A DNA stretch of 64,000 nucleotides from Vesta saturnalis (GCA_036346205.1 JARFJB010002133.1:2256501-2320500); one strand, 5' to 3'. Shown: positions 26,133 through 38,180, numbered from the stretch's first letter. The notes: generated by a model not told the origin, from the sequence alone. A program made the numbers and translations.

Positions 26133-26427
26133 CTTTAACTCCGTTTATACTATCATTAACTTTCGTCAAGGGTGTAACTGAACGACCTCGTGTCTGCATA
26201 TTTCTCTTTGGCACATTTAGTTGACTATCATTAATCTCACCACTTTGGTCATCTTTTTTTGGACTTTTTTTAACTTCATCACCTTCACCATTATTAATTA
26301 TATCAACTTTATTCTTTGATTGTTTTACAGCTTCATCTTTGGTTTTGACATTATCCACTGCTTTAAGCTTGCCATTTCCTTCATCTTCTCCGAGTTTCTT
26401 CGTACGCTTACTGATCTTCTGACTCAT
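26133..26427 (-). CDS. Lysine-rich first coding exon of an unidentified gene (partial)
   Basis: The frame opens after a stop at 26454-26452. Two ATGs occur; the second (26427, MSQKISKRTK) has the better context (A at -3) and is chosen. It encodes 98 residues of charged, disordered sequence (KKLGEDEGNGK, KSPKKDD, MQTRGRSVTPLTKV) before an AAAG|GTAAGT donor whose GT is 26132-26131, leaving phase 1. Reading through the donor gives unrelated hydrophobic residues and a stop, which supports splicing. Composition suggests a nuclear, nucleic-acid or chromatin-associated protein, but no domain is recognised and downstream exons were not found. Confidence 0.5.
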
Positions 26428-26454
26428 ATTGAAATATTTCCTATTGTACATTTA

Positions 26455-28790
26455 AAGAATTAAATACAAAATTGTATATTAAATTGCACAAGTGTATAAA
26501 CTCATGAAGCATATCAATTTTAAAAGCCACAAAGGAAGCTAGTTTTGATTGCTATAGATAAATACGAACGGTCGATTAAACAATATAAGTATTAATTATT
26601 TTTGAAAAATGATCTTATTGGACAAGGACATAAGAACGAACTAAATGGTTAACGACCGTGTTTATACATAAAAAACATAACAAAGAAGCCATACTGTCTT
26701 TCACTATTAAATTTTGTTCTAATTTTAAATTAAACTACAATTAATAATTTATCATCAACATGCTGTAGTGCTTATAAGCTATAAATACTTACCAATTTGA
26801 ATTATTTTTGTAAAATTCTTCTGTTTATTAAAAATAACCGGTATATACCATTAATTTATTGTAATTGTAAACCTTTCTCGCGGCGTTGCAAGATTTAACG
26901 CTTTAAATACAGAGTTGAACAATCTTCTTCTTTACAAAGGGCGTCCCAAATGTTATCACGCTTTCCCATTTCTAAAATACTTTATTAAATATATGGGGTT
27001 ATCATAAAGGGAAAAACATATTTCACTATATCTTTTCTTTATTACATTAATAATAACAAAAGTAAAAGAAATTTAATTATTTAAATAGTGGGAAATAATG
27101 AGAACAAACAATTAAGGGCGTGCACTAATAGTAAGTTATTTAACTGTGTAGTCAGTGGCGTTGTGTGTCAAATTCGCCGTCAATTTGGAACATCGTTGAG
27201 CACTATTTACATCATAACGCAGGATTTGTTTTTGTAGAAATAAATTTAAAAAAAGGAGCAAAATTTATTTGCAGACTTTTAAATGTTTTATTAGCAATAT
27301 TTAACGCAAAAAATTGCAGGCTTCCGGTTTCCAAGAAAATGACAATCACTTTGGTTTTTAAACGGAACATAAAATTCGTTTTCACATATTTGGATGGTGC
27401 ACTTACAATTAGTATAATTGCCAAGTTACGTGGATAAAGAAACTAAAAAGGTATTTTTACGGGATCTCATCGATAGCACCCCAATCTATCATGCATCAAC
27501 TATAATAATTCCTCTATTTGATCATTCGGATGGCCCAGTCATTTAAAAAAACGTAGTTCTGTCAAAGAAAAAACCATACGCACAAACTCCCAAATTACAT
27601 GGTTCATACAAAAAATTATTATTGAATTATTATTGCGTAATAATAGTATTGTTGTTTTAATAATGCACATAAAACATTTCTATTATAACGCTTGCTGGTC
27701 TAGGAAATCGGCAATGAACAGTCATAGAATTTCCACATTTCTAGAGTCAATAATCCACCCATTCCCAGGATAGTTTACACACAGTGATTGAAACACACAC
27801 ATTTTTCTTTTACATAGTTTTGTTGATGTGATGCTTAGAATCGGAGATATATGTGCCTTTGAAAATTGCTATTTTTGACGCTTTTCAGGAATTGAAGAAA
27901 AACTAATACAAATTTTTGAATTCTGCAAAGTAAAAAAAAATACTCGACTTTGTTCTTTCATACACAGAAAACCGCACAGCTCTATATGCTTTAGTAGGAT
28001 AGGAAAAGTAAAAAACTATTGCATGAAATATACCCATCTTCGCCTTAATATTTTTTAACCATACGCGTCTTTTTCATACCAAAATATTAAGGACGATTCA
28101 CACTATAGTTCAGGTCCTGCTCCATTCAAGTCACAATAAAATATTGTAACACGCTGTTTAAATGGGACTATACATATTTGGCGTTTCGCTCACTATGGTT
28201 TATCGCGGTTTTTCTCCCCGCAGATAATTTGAAAGAACCGTGAGCGATCCGCAGCGTCAGTGTGTACAAGAGCAGATCAGACATCGTTCATTTTTCTATT
28301 TTTGTGCTTTAGGAGTTTGCAGGATGAATGAACAATTAATCGGATTAGTTCGAAATAAGGAAGAAGTATACAACTTGGGTGAATTATACTTTAACACGGC
28401 AATATAAAAGAGGAAATGTCGGGAAATTCCAGAGAAATTAAATATAACTGGTAAATTTGTCTTAAATGTGTATTGATATTCAGTTACAAATACGTACAAG
28501 TAGGACACATTATATTTTATTCATTTGTCATGAAACTTTTCCTGCATCTGAGTAAAAAACTTTTTCACAAGTTAATTCCTGTTGTGCATTTGTGGTTGTG
28601 AAGATTATTAAAAAGCTGTATTCAGTGATTAATGTTAATTAATGGTTATTTGGGCATTAAACTTAGTGAAAGTGCGTTGAGTTAAAGTAGGTACCGTGTG
28701 GATTTATGTATTATATGCAATTGGGTTGGTAAGTTTTACATAAGTTTCTAAACTGCTCATCTTTGTTCCGTGGTGCCGAAAGGGACAGAC
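26455..28790. other. Non-coding stretch
   Basis: No convincing gene. A 90-codon frame at 27165-27437 starts at GTG and its opposite strand is also open, so it is not called. Promoter elements for the 26 kb exon should lie just right of 26427 but none is obvious. Short homopolymer and (CA)-like runs occur near 27780. Confidence 0.45.
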
Positions 28791-28794
28791 ATTG

Positions 28795-28828
28795 AAGTAT
28801 TGAAAAGGACATGTCCCTTTCAATACTT
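28795..28828. repeat. 34-bp near-perfect palindrome beside a pogo relic
   Basis: AAGTATTGAAAAGGACATG followed by TCCCTTTCAATACTT reads almost identically on both strands, with a single mismatched pair. Weaker symmetry extends outward to GAAAGGGACA on the left and TGTCTCTTTC on the right. It may be the subterminal part of the adjacent transposon. Confidence 0.75.
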
Positions 28829-28910
28829 ACGTGTCTCTTTCATTAATTATGTTGTTTTTCTGCGTACTATGGTAGCTGTATTCAATTACAGAGTTCAAAT
28901 ATTGTGTAAT

Positions 28911-30110
28911 ATGAACACTAAACCCAAAAAGAGGATAAGAAAATCCAAAGAAACTATATAGGAGGCTATAGACATGGTGTTAGAAGGTGGAATGTCTATT
29001 ATATCAACAGCATCATAATTTGATATAGCTAAATCCATGGCTAGACTAGTGGCGCAGGCAAACGCGTGTATTCCTGAAAGTAAATTTGTTTATGAGCCAC
29101 AGATTGGGAACAGAACAGTGTTTTCAGTTGAAGAACCGATAAACTTAAGCCAATATTTGAAAATGTTCTCAAAAATGGCGCATGTCTCACATATTCATAA
29201 ACTCGACAACTTGCGTACCAATATGCTGCGAAACTAAATAAAGAGATACCAAAAGATTGGGGAAATGACAAAAAAAGCAGGAGTAAATTGGATGAAACTG
29301 TTTGTGAAGAGACGTTCCGAGCTGTCAATGCGCCGTCCGGAAGACATTTTTTGGAAACAGTACTCATTTACAGGAGACAGAATTTATAACGCTGACGAAA
29401 CAGGCTTAACCACCTTTACTGAGCTACCCTCCATTCTGCCTGATCGTGGAGCCAGCAAGTAGGTCAGGTTACCTCAACTGAACGGGGACAGCTTGTAACA
29501 ATGTTGGCATTTGTTTCTGTTTCAGGTAACCACGTACCTCCGGTTTGAATATTTCCTCTAGGGTTCGGTTTAAGGACATTATGCCGAAAGATTTCCCTAC
29601 CGCAAACCCAGGCTTATGTCACAAAAGTGGATGGATTACTTTTGATGATGATGATAACTTTTATCTGGCATTCAAACATTTTGTGGAAAAAGTACGTCCA
29701 TCTAAAGAAAACCCGGTGTTACTACTAATTGACAATCACGAGAGTTACATAAACATCGATGTTATATATCATCCCCGTGAAAATGGTGTTATAATATTAA
29801 CATTTCCGCCACACTGGAGTCATAGGCTGCAGCCCTTAGACATCTCGGTATTCGGGCCATTAAAAAATTATTTTAAAGTTACCCAAAATGATTGGATGGT
29901 ATTAAACCCACTACCCACATAAAACCACATCAATTTATCATTTACCAAAATTAGCCAACCCTTCTTTTATCAGTGCTTTTACGCCCAAGAATATTTATGC
30001 CGGATTTTCAAAGGCTGGTTTTATCGATTTGATAAAAATATATTTGGGGAACAAGATTTTCTATGCGATTCTTTTAACGTGGATGATTTTATCGACATTT
30101 TATTGGGCAA
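28911..30110 (+). pseudogene. Pogo-like transposase relic (psq-type HTH, Tc5-type binding region, DDE)
   Basis: It begins near MNTKPKKRIRKSKETI (28911), then EAIDMVLEGGMSIISTAS (a pipsqueak-type helix-turn-helix). The DNA-binding region holds YEPQIGNRTVFSVEE and NLSQYLKMFSKMAHVSHI. The catalytic region shows the first acid in RIYNADETGLTTF (29380-29418), a later RVRFKDIMP and KSGWITFDDDDNFYLAFKHF, the second acid in PVLLLIDNHESYINIDVI, and FPPHWSHRLQPLDISVFGPL (29803-29862). Several stops and frameshifts break it. Related GGGACA blocks near 28783 and 30381 suggest terminal sequences, but the ends are unresolved. Confidence 0.75.
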
Positions 30111-30114
30111 ATAA

Positions 30115-31065
30115 ATGAAGTTATGCAAAATGGAGAAGTTTTTAAAAAAAGTGAATGACAATTCTACCACTTTGTTTTTCCTGAGAGTGACGACGTGGCT
30201 GATATCGAAAAAGAGGATATAGTAGGTATTCAAACTAGCCCCACCTCTTGATAATTCTGGAACTGCAAGAGTGAATGCTTTTTTTTCATTTGATATTGAT
30301 TTATCACACCTACTTGAAATGTTTTTGTATCTGTCCCATTCAGCACCAAATGTGAACCTTTCAACCAATGAAATGTGTTGAAAGGGACAAATACTGCGTC
30401 ATATTTTTCCAATTTTTTTAAATAAGAACTAATTCGTTTATGTTTTTTGTATGCAAAACATTTTTGCAAATGTTGTTCTATTAATAATATCAGGTGCAAT
30501 AAATGTAAAGTATAGTGATATTGCTTATTGTCAGGTTTATCTTAAAAATGTCCCTTTCATGCCACCTCTCCTCTACTTTTAATTAACGAAAACTAACAAA
30601 CACTAAGTAAGTTAATATAGTTTATTTTACCAATACTACTACAGGCTTTTTCTTATGATTGTGGACCTGAATAGGTTAAATTTGGTCTATCGTGCTAAAG
30701 CACTCAGGAACACTTAGGAGGATGGATAGAGATAATGAATTGCCAATAGATGCCTATGAACAGCTACCTTAAATTTTCTCATATCATAAGTGAGAGGAAA
30801 ACAGGAACCAGAGACCATTCTAGAGTTTAGAACCGTGTAGAAAAATGTGGATTGCGCCCGTTTGGTACAACAAGTGGAGATTTGTACTGCATACTGATGA
30901 TGTGAATGAGCGAACAGTGTTTCTCGAAAGATAGCTAGATGGTATCAAATAATATAATTCTGTAGCACAATAGCCGTTGTAATAACGATAATACAAATAA
31001 AGAACTGAAACCGTCCTTCTATGCTCAAGGGACTGTATGTGAGAAGTTAAGGACGGGTCATTTAT
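30115..31065. other. Non-coding stretch with a small LINE fragment
   Basis: No gene is recognised. At 30690-30716 the minus strand repeats part of the 3' end seen at 44240-44270 (AGTGTTCC...GAGTGCTTTAGCAC), so a short piece of the same CR1-like LINE is probably present. The rest is unassigned. Confidence 0.4.
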
Positions 31066-32400
31066 AATCTAATCGTTTCGATAACACTTACAGTTATCTT
31101 CGTCAGTAGTAATGTTTGTTAAAAATTGTTAAATATGTAGCAAACAATTTTGTCAAATTTGAAAAATTAAAACATAAACATAAGCCTGCTATTAATATAA
31201 CAGTTTGAGAAACATAAAGCAACTATAAAATTTTAGTAAAGAATAACTAGGTCATAAAATTAAATATTATTAAACTGCCTCAAAGATGACAAACCAGAAC
31301 ACTCTCTACGACGAAAGCTAATAATGAAATTTGTCAGCCAAAAAACACATTTAACAAAATTTAATCGAGTTATGATGTAAGTGTAAAGTTGTGAAAAACT
31401 TCAATTTTAAAATGATGAAGCATTCACAAATCCAAACATTACATCAAATAAAATAACCCAGTTAAATCTAACAAAGAGATATCTTTATCAATAATTGGAA
31501 GTGTTATTAACAATGAAAAGCACAATGCAGAATTCTTTGTAATTTTTAATTTCAATTTAATTTCAAATACTTATGTTAAATTATAGTGCTGTGGTAATTT
31601 AACATATAATTGGTAAACATTTGCTTCAAGGTCTAGGAAAACACAGCAAAAACCTAGACATACCAAAAGTTAAATAAATTAAAATCAAGGCGTATCATTA
31701 TGCTTTTTTTAATTATAAGATGCCAAAACCTATTTAAACGGAGATTTTCTTCTTGTCTATTAAAATTATTCGGATGTTTATATATTTCAATAGCTTCACG
31801 TTGCAAACGAAATAATAATGGGTTTGTCTTGACAATATTTCCATATTGTCAAATTGAATGTCATGATTTAGATTATTCAGGCATGGTCAGCCACAGCAGA
31901 CCTCTCTGGTTGACCCAATCTACAAAATCTCATATGTTCTTTGCGTCTTGTATCAAAGCTACGTTTTGTGGTCCCGATGATACTTTTCCACATGAACAAG
32001 ATAACTTAAACACTCCGGAAGATGAAAAGGGTTTGACACATCTTTAGGTGATCTCAAATGTTCTTTAATTTTTCTTGTAGGTTTAAAAATAGTCCTAATG
32101 CCATATTTGATTAGGATTTTTCAATTCTATTTGTAACATTAGCTATAAAAGGAAGAAAAGCAGTACCAACATTAAGAACTGGTTTTCTTTAAGGTTACGC
32201 CTAGAAGGTGTAATAACATTATTAATATCTGTAAGTGAATATCCATTATCTTGTAAGGATTTTCTTAAATATTTATATTCATAATTCAAAAATTCAGGGT
32301 CACAAATTCGTTTTGCTCGATCTACTAAAGATTTAATTACTGATAATTTTTGAACTGTGAATATGGTTGGATAATTTAGAAGGTTATCATCCTAGTATTC
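31066..32400 (-). mobile_element. Penelope-like retroelement, 5'-truncated copy (minus strand)
   Basis: Reading leftwards: the linker after reverse transcriptase (DRAKRICDPEFLNYEYKYL near 32325-32260; DNGYSLTDINNVITPSRRN), then IEKILIKYG...RTIFKPTRKIKEHLRSPKD (about 32125-32040), then the GIY-YIG endonuclease. A one-base loss near 31980 turns the VYIG box out of frame, so this endonuclease is dead. About 600 bp of non-coding tail follows and ends with a hammerhead-like motif (core CTGACGA at 31106-31100, GAAA at 31079-31076). In this copy the ACGT box reads ACGAT, so the ribozyme motif is also altered. Confidence 0.8.
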
Positions 32401-32548
32401 GTTTACCATGGAAACTAGAAACTAATGGAATTACCATTTTGATGTTAATATCTAAAAATGTATAAATGTAACATCTTTTAAGGTTTACCAGAAACGACAC
32501 AATGATAGTTACATCTTATAATAATCCAACCACATCACGTCAAAAATT

Positions 32549-33556
32549 CTAATTAAATTAAAAAATCCTAATCAAATATGGCATTAAGACTATTTTTAAA
32601 CCTACAAGAAAAATTAAAGAACATTTAAGATCACCTAAAGATGTGTCAAACCCTTTATCATCTTCCGGAGTGTATAAGTTATCTTGTTCATGTGGAAAAG
32701 TATACATCGGGACCACAAAACGTAGCTTTGATACAAGACGCAAAGAACATATGAGATTTTGTAGATTGGGTCAACCAGAGAGGTCTGCTGTGGCTGACCA
32801 TGCCCTGAATAATCTAAATCATGACATTCAATTTGACAATATGGAAATATTGTCAAGACAAACCCATTATTATGTTCGTTTGCAACGTGAAGCTATTGAA
32901 ATATATAAACACCCGAATAATTTTAATAGACAAGAAGAAAATCTCCGTTTAAATAGGTTTTGGCATCTTATAATTAAAAAAAAAAGCATAATGATACGCC
33001 TTGATTTTAATTTGTTTTCAACTTTTGGTATGTCTTGGTTTTTTGCTGTGTTTTTCCTAGACCTTGAAGCAAATGCTTTACCAATTATATGTTAAATTTC
33101 CACAGCACTATAATTTAACATAAGTAGTTGAAATTAAATTAAAATTGAAAATTACAAAGAACGTTCTGCATTGTGCTTTTCATTGTTAATAACACTTCCA
33201 ATTATTGATAAAGATATCTCTTTGTTAGATTTAACTGGGTTGTTTTATTTGATGTAATGTTTAGATTTGTGAATGCTTCTATCATTTTAAAATTGAAGTT
33301 TTTCACAACTTTACACTTACATCATAACTCGATTAAATTCTGTTAAATGTGTTTTTGGCTGACAAATTTCATTGTTAGCTTTCGTCGTAGAGAGTGTTCT
33401 GGTTTGTCATCTTTGAGGCAGTTTACTAATATTTAATTTTATGGCCTAGTTATTCTTTACTAAAAATTTTATAGTTGGCTTTACGTTTCCCAAACTGTTA
33501 TACTAATAGCAGGCTTATGTTTATGTTTTAATGGTGAAAGTTTACATTTTCATAGC
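32549..33556 (+). mobile_element. Penelope-like retroelement, 5'-truncated copy (plus strand)
   Basis: This copy is nearly the exact inverse of 31085-32125, so the two stand head to head around a ~430 bp centre. Its frame enters at about 32564 (ILIKYGIKTIFKPTRKIKEH) and runs to a stop at 33095. After the stop come the same non-coding blocks as in the minus copy, ending with AATGGTGAAAGTTTACATTT near 33528. No hammerhead core is present at its end, so the tail is cut before that point. Confidence 0.8.
32564..33095 (+). pseudogene. Penelope-like GIY-YIG endonuclease domain (5'-truncated ORF)
   Basis: The GIY-YIG signature reads GVYKLSCSCGKVYIG (about 32667-32711). The conserved downstream Arg/Glu region follows: RSFDTRRKEHMRFCRLGQ, then RSAVADHALNN and LQREAIEIYKHPNNFNRQEE. 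A CxC pair (SCSCGK) inside the motif is typical of Penelope-type endonucleases. The domain is open throughout, but there is no reverse transcriptase and no believable start (the frame continues upstream without ATG into truncated sequence), so it is a fragment. The enzyme would nick target DNA for retrotransposition. Confidence 0.8.
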
Positions 33557-35439
33557 ACAATATGTTTACAAAAATTTACAGTTATTGCGCTTTAACATAG
33601 ATTCTTTTCTTCATTGTGGTCTTGTTTACTAACGAGGGTTATACCGTTAAGCAGCCCCAATAAGGAATGCGAAGTTTTATAAAGTGAAAAAAAGTTTACA
33701 CTTTTGATATTTCAGGGTATGCGATATCAACTTCAAAGTGTTTGAAGAGATATCTTGTAAATTTGTCTAGATTAGGAGATATAGCATAACTTAAACCTCA
33801 TGGATCACCCAGTTTTAATATTAGGGTAAATAGAAGTAAAATTAGTGTATAGTCCAAATCGGTCTAATCAATTAAGTATAGTATGAAGGTGCATGTACGT
33901 ACGTACATACGTGTGCATGTGCACGCATGTGCTGGTATTCAAGATAACTCCGCCCCTTTATTTAGGTATTTAAATCCCAAACTTACAGAAATTCTAAGAA
34001 TACATGTATTATTATTATTTTTACAGGGTAGATGACGGTATAAATAAAGAAGACATATTTTATGGAAAAATCAAAAGAATTAAAAAATCTGTTTTTAACT
34101 AAAACTATTCGCCTACTTTTTCTAAGAGCAGTCTTTCATTGTGTAAAGTTATTTAAATCCCGGCGTAAATCACTCTTGCTTAATACCATTCAGAAAATCC
34201 TAGATCTGGAAATTGTTGCCCTCGGTTCCAAGACATTTATTATTTTATTGTGAAATTTTGCCGCCCACAAAAAGTGTCGCGGCGCCCCGTTCCGCGCCAA
34301 TGATTTTGCAGAGGGCGAATCTAATCCTAGTACATTAGAACAAAGTTACAACTTTCAAAATTGAATATGGTCGCAGTTACAGTCACATATACCTTTTATT
34401 TGTAGAAATTTATATTTCGATACCGTTCAAGATATAAAAGAATTGGAAATAGATATGCGTAGTTAAATAAAGGTTCTTTAAAGAGATTTCTTTACGTACT
34501 AAGTTATGATATAAATTTTCCTATATTTAAGGGGTCAAACTTAAGAAATTATTCGAAATTGATTTATTCAAAAGTCTTTCCAAGCATTTTTGTTTTTTAT
34601 ATTTTGTAGGCAACCAGCCACTCATGAATGCAACTAACTTACTTCTAAAGCTACTAGTATAGGAGATATCAATTTTCAAATATTTAATTGATATTGTTAT
34701 AACTTTCTAACTATTTTGGTTACAAACTTAGGATTTTGGTAATAAACTTTGTTCATTTGCGCTAATGAAATTATATTATCCTGATGAAAACACTACTTCC
34801 GGTTTTTCCGAAAATTGAAAACATTCCTTGTATAACATACACATACTATTACTTTATTTGAAAGGGAGCAATTTTGCTTTGAAATGGTATGAAATAGTCC
34901 GTAGTTACCTTGAAAGATAAGCGAGATATCTATTTTTAACTTTCAATCTACATGTACATATGTAGGTATAGAAGGTTGCAAGCGACTTTAATTTCATTAT
35001 CGCTAAATCGACCTATTAGCTCATTTTACAATTTTTGGCCAAGTTTCGTCAATATCGGCCATAATGTCTGGATGTCTCGGAGAGGGATGAGGGGGTTATT
35101 AGGGGCAGTTTTTGGTTTTCATTAATTATTTAAAAGATATAAAAATACTCCATATATTTTTTAGTCCAGAAAGTCCTGTAATGTACTAGCAGTCACCTAG
35201 TTTTATTTCTACGCCAAAACAACAATTATAATAAGTTTCTTAAGAACTTTCTCTTTTGATTCAATGCATATTTTAATAGTGTTTTAAGATACATTTCTAG
35301 ATATTAATGTAGATAATGTCCAATACCTCGTATTTAAAACAAATAATCAAAATACACTTATAAGTAGATAATGCTTGAATAACTACGGAATTTTAGTGTA
35401 AATTTAAAATTTAAAAACAATTTTAAAAAAAAAATATTC
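33557..35439. other. Non-coding stretch
   Basis: No gene is recognised. A tract of alternating purine-pyrimidine character (TGCATGTACGTACGTACATA and GTGTGCATGTGCACGCATGTG) lies at 33891-33931. A short GC-rich patch is at 34261-34300. Much of the remainder looks like old repeat DNA without identifiable ends. Confidence 0.45.
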
Positions 35440-35510
35440 CTTATCAGGGGTTAGAACTCTCCTTGCATTACCAGTCCGAACACTTGACCATTATCTCCTT
35501 TTATATTTTA
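35440..35510 (-). other. tRNA-like sequence, possible SINE head or tRNA relic
   Basis: On the minus strand, GGAGATAATGGTCAAGTG is followed by CGGACTGGTAATGCAAGG and GAGTTCTAACCCC. The order and spacing resemble a tRNA gene with a degenerate A box (TGGTCAAGTGT) and B box (AGTTCTAACCC). The acceptor stem does not close well, so it is more likely a tRNA-derived repeat or pseudogene than a functional tRNA. Confidence 0.35.
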
Positions 35511-35589
35511 CGTATATTGTTAGCATAGTATCAAATAGTTATAGATTTTTGTTCATTTTTAGTTCGATAATCAAGCTGAAACTACGTAT

Positions 35590-36420
35590 ATACAGGGTAT
35601 TCCAGGAGATGATAGGTCCAATCATTTTAAGACAAAACTTTCATATACACTTAAGTCCCATAATGCTTCGTTTCCGAGATAAAGGGTGTCGAAGTTACAA
35701 AAAAAAAGTTGAATTTTGAAATATCTCCAAAACGAAAAAAGGTGTTTTTCTTGTTCTTAGCCTAATAAATAAGGGTAACGAGTGTCTATTAATGATTGAA
35801 GTTGACATCATGTATAATTTTGCTTAGGTTGGTACCACTACACTTCATTTCGGTCGCAACGATTGAAATTAGCGTCCCATGGGTAATCACCTTTGATGTA
35901 ATTATAAACATTGTTTGTTAAAATTAAATTAAGATGATGTAATTATAAACATTGTTTGTTAAAATTAAAATAAGATAATGTAATTATAAACATTGTTTGT
36001 TAAAATTAAATTAAGATGAAGGCCTCTTGCTCAGAGATAAAATTGTAAAATCGTTAATCAAATCTGAAATGCATGGTATTTTAAACATAATCTGAAGTTT
36101 ATATCAAATATTACTTACGCAAATTTGAAAAACTTATTTTAGGAGTTATGACAATAACTGATTGTGAATATAACGAAAAACTAACACAGGAATGAAGAAT
36201 GAACGGAAAAATTATAATAAAAGCTAATGAAAAACAGACACGTGCGACTATGGCGAAAAAGGTAGAAACCTATTGATTTTACAATATAATTCTTAGTGTC
36301 GCAAATACTAAGCAAAGAAATTTATTTGATTTGACATGACGTCAGGTTCAACCATTAATAGACACGTGTTATAAAGTACATCGGTTTTAGTTTATTAATA
36401 CGTTTTATTATATACAGTGA
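35590..36420. repeat. Probable non-autonomous element with internal inverted and tandem repeats
   Basis: The region opens with TATATACAGGGTATTCC (35588 on) and closes near ATATACAGTGACGTAG (36412). GAGTGTCTATTAATGATTGA (35780-35799) recurs inverted as TCAACCATTAATAGACAC (36348-36365). Three copies of a 41-bp unit (GATGTAATTATAAACATTGT...) stand in tandem at 35895-36017. No coding sequence was found. Confidence 0.55.
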
Positions 36421-37073
36421 CGTAGAACGCAAGGGCAGTACAAGCTTTTTATCCCTAATTTGTACGCCAATGGAGCAAATTGAATTTATTTATTAAAATA
36501 GGAAACCTTTAACAGTTTCTAAGATATTTGCATTTTCATTGAGGGCATTTTAGGTACTTATTGCCAACTACTTAAATTAAAAAGTTCAAAATGTTTTCTG
36601 CTAACTTGTTCTATATCATACAGTAACTTTTGTCCTGATCAAGATATTTTTTCTTATTTAATACAAAATTTATCCAGCAAATATAATACTCAGAACACTA
36701 AATCAAGCTTTTCCTAACAATACATAGTTATTTGTGAATCTATTTTAACCACAATGTTTTAGTAATAACTATAAAACATTAAAATTTGCTGCGTAAATTT
36801 TTGTGTTATAACGGCTTTATACAGACATAATGAAAATTTACATCGTTTTAAAAATCCTGATGTAAAACTATTGAAAACCTGACATCGTTTATTATGAAAA
36901 TTTCACTAACACATAAGCATTAAATAAAATGCAATAAAATTCAATAATAAAAAATAAACATGTATTCTTATATTGCCTTTTAAAAATTTATCATAAAAGA
37001 TTATTTAGAAATGTCCATCTATGTCAACATTAACATCTTGCGCAGCAAATTTTACTCTGTTCTGATACTATTG
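36421..37073. other. Non-coding 3' flank of the zinc finger gene
   Basis: AT-rich sequence without open frames or recognised repeats. It probably includes the 3' untranslated region of the minus-strand gene ending at 37074. Confidence 0.5.
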
Positions 37074-38180
37074 CTAGTAATTCTTGACGCTTTTTTTCAA
37101 TTTTAAGACTGCTTTATCACTGTGTTTCAGTAAATGAATAAACAAATGATCTCTATCTGTGAATACAGAATCACATAAAGAACATTTAAAAGTGTCTTCA
37201 TTTGGTTGCCAATGTGCTGTGTGTAACATATTTATATGTTCTTTAAGTGTAACTTTTTGATTAAATGCTCTTAAACACAAAGGACAAACATAGGGTCTTT
37301 CCCCTGTATGTATTCTCCTATGCTTTTTCAGAGTTCCTCCATCCCTAAATGCTTTCCAACAATTGTCACATTTGTATGGCTTTTCATTTTTATGCAATCG
37401 TTCATGTATTAAATAGCCTGCTTTGCTAAACGTTTTATCACAATGATAACATTTATAATTTTTTGAGTTACGACAGCGATTACGGTTGTGTATCCGTAAG
37501 CCTAAAATTCAGAAAGAAAGTATACCTTTTTAATTCAGTAAATAAATGTATCAATATACAAGCAGCTCACCTTGATAATTCGAAAAAAGCTTTCCACATT
37601 CATTACAAGAGAATAAAGCATCTAGACGATGGATTTTCAACCGATGTTCATCAAGTTCTGCTTGCTCCTCAACACATAGTGCACAAACTTCACAAGTAAA
37701 AATGAGTTTGTTGTGATTACGCTTGATATGCCTATGTAAGCTATGTTTGGTGTGAAAACATTTCTTACAAGATGCACAAGTATAGTTTTGAAATTTAATT
37801 TTAGATCTTTTCTCTTTTTTTGTATTCTCATTGTTTGTTAAATTGTTTTCATTAGTGGCATAGTTCTCACAGTTACTGGAGTGCAATTTTAAATGTGATA
37901 AAAATGCCGCCTCTCTTACAATTGATTTGCCACAGATAGTACATGTGTGCAGATTTATCTCCTTTTCATTAAGAGAGTTTAATAAAGAATCCTCAATATT
38001 TTGCAACTCATTACTAAGATTAGAACTTTGGGTATTATCAGCACTTTCCAAATAATTAGTGATTTCATCTTCATTGTTCACATTTTTACATTGTTGTGTA
38101 TCATCATCCCACATATTGCAAAGTACAGGCAGTAAAATTTCATCAAAATATGTTGAATCTTTCAAATTATTGAATGGCAT
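37074..38180 (-). CDS. Eight-finger zinc finger protein (two exons)
   Basis: Exon 1 is 38180-37571 and exon 2 is 37501-37074, joined across a 69-bp GTGAGC...TTTTAG intron. The product is 345 residues. The start ATG follows an in-frame TGA two codons upstream. Residues 1-75 are acidic and have no finger; no ZAD domain is seen. Fingers lie at about 80-100, 135-156, 163-184, 192-213, 221-240, 247-268, 276-297 and 310-330. Finger 4 is C2HC (CNECGKLFS...H-x4-C) and is split by the intron at residue 204. Finger 5 is one residue short between the second Cys and first His. A canonical HTGERP linker joins fingers 6 and 7. It is probably a nuclear DNA-binding regulator; its target is unknown and no orthologue is assigned. 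Confidence 0.85.

Noticed and set aside
27165..27437. 90-codon plus-strand frame
   Set aside because: It starts at GTG, has no recognisable motif, and the opposite strand is equally open.
30885..30945. CTGATGA followed 25 bases later by GAAAG, a possible further hammerhead
   Set aside because: The bases between them do not form a stem II next to the core, and no Penelope sequence adjoins it.
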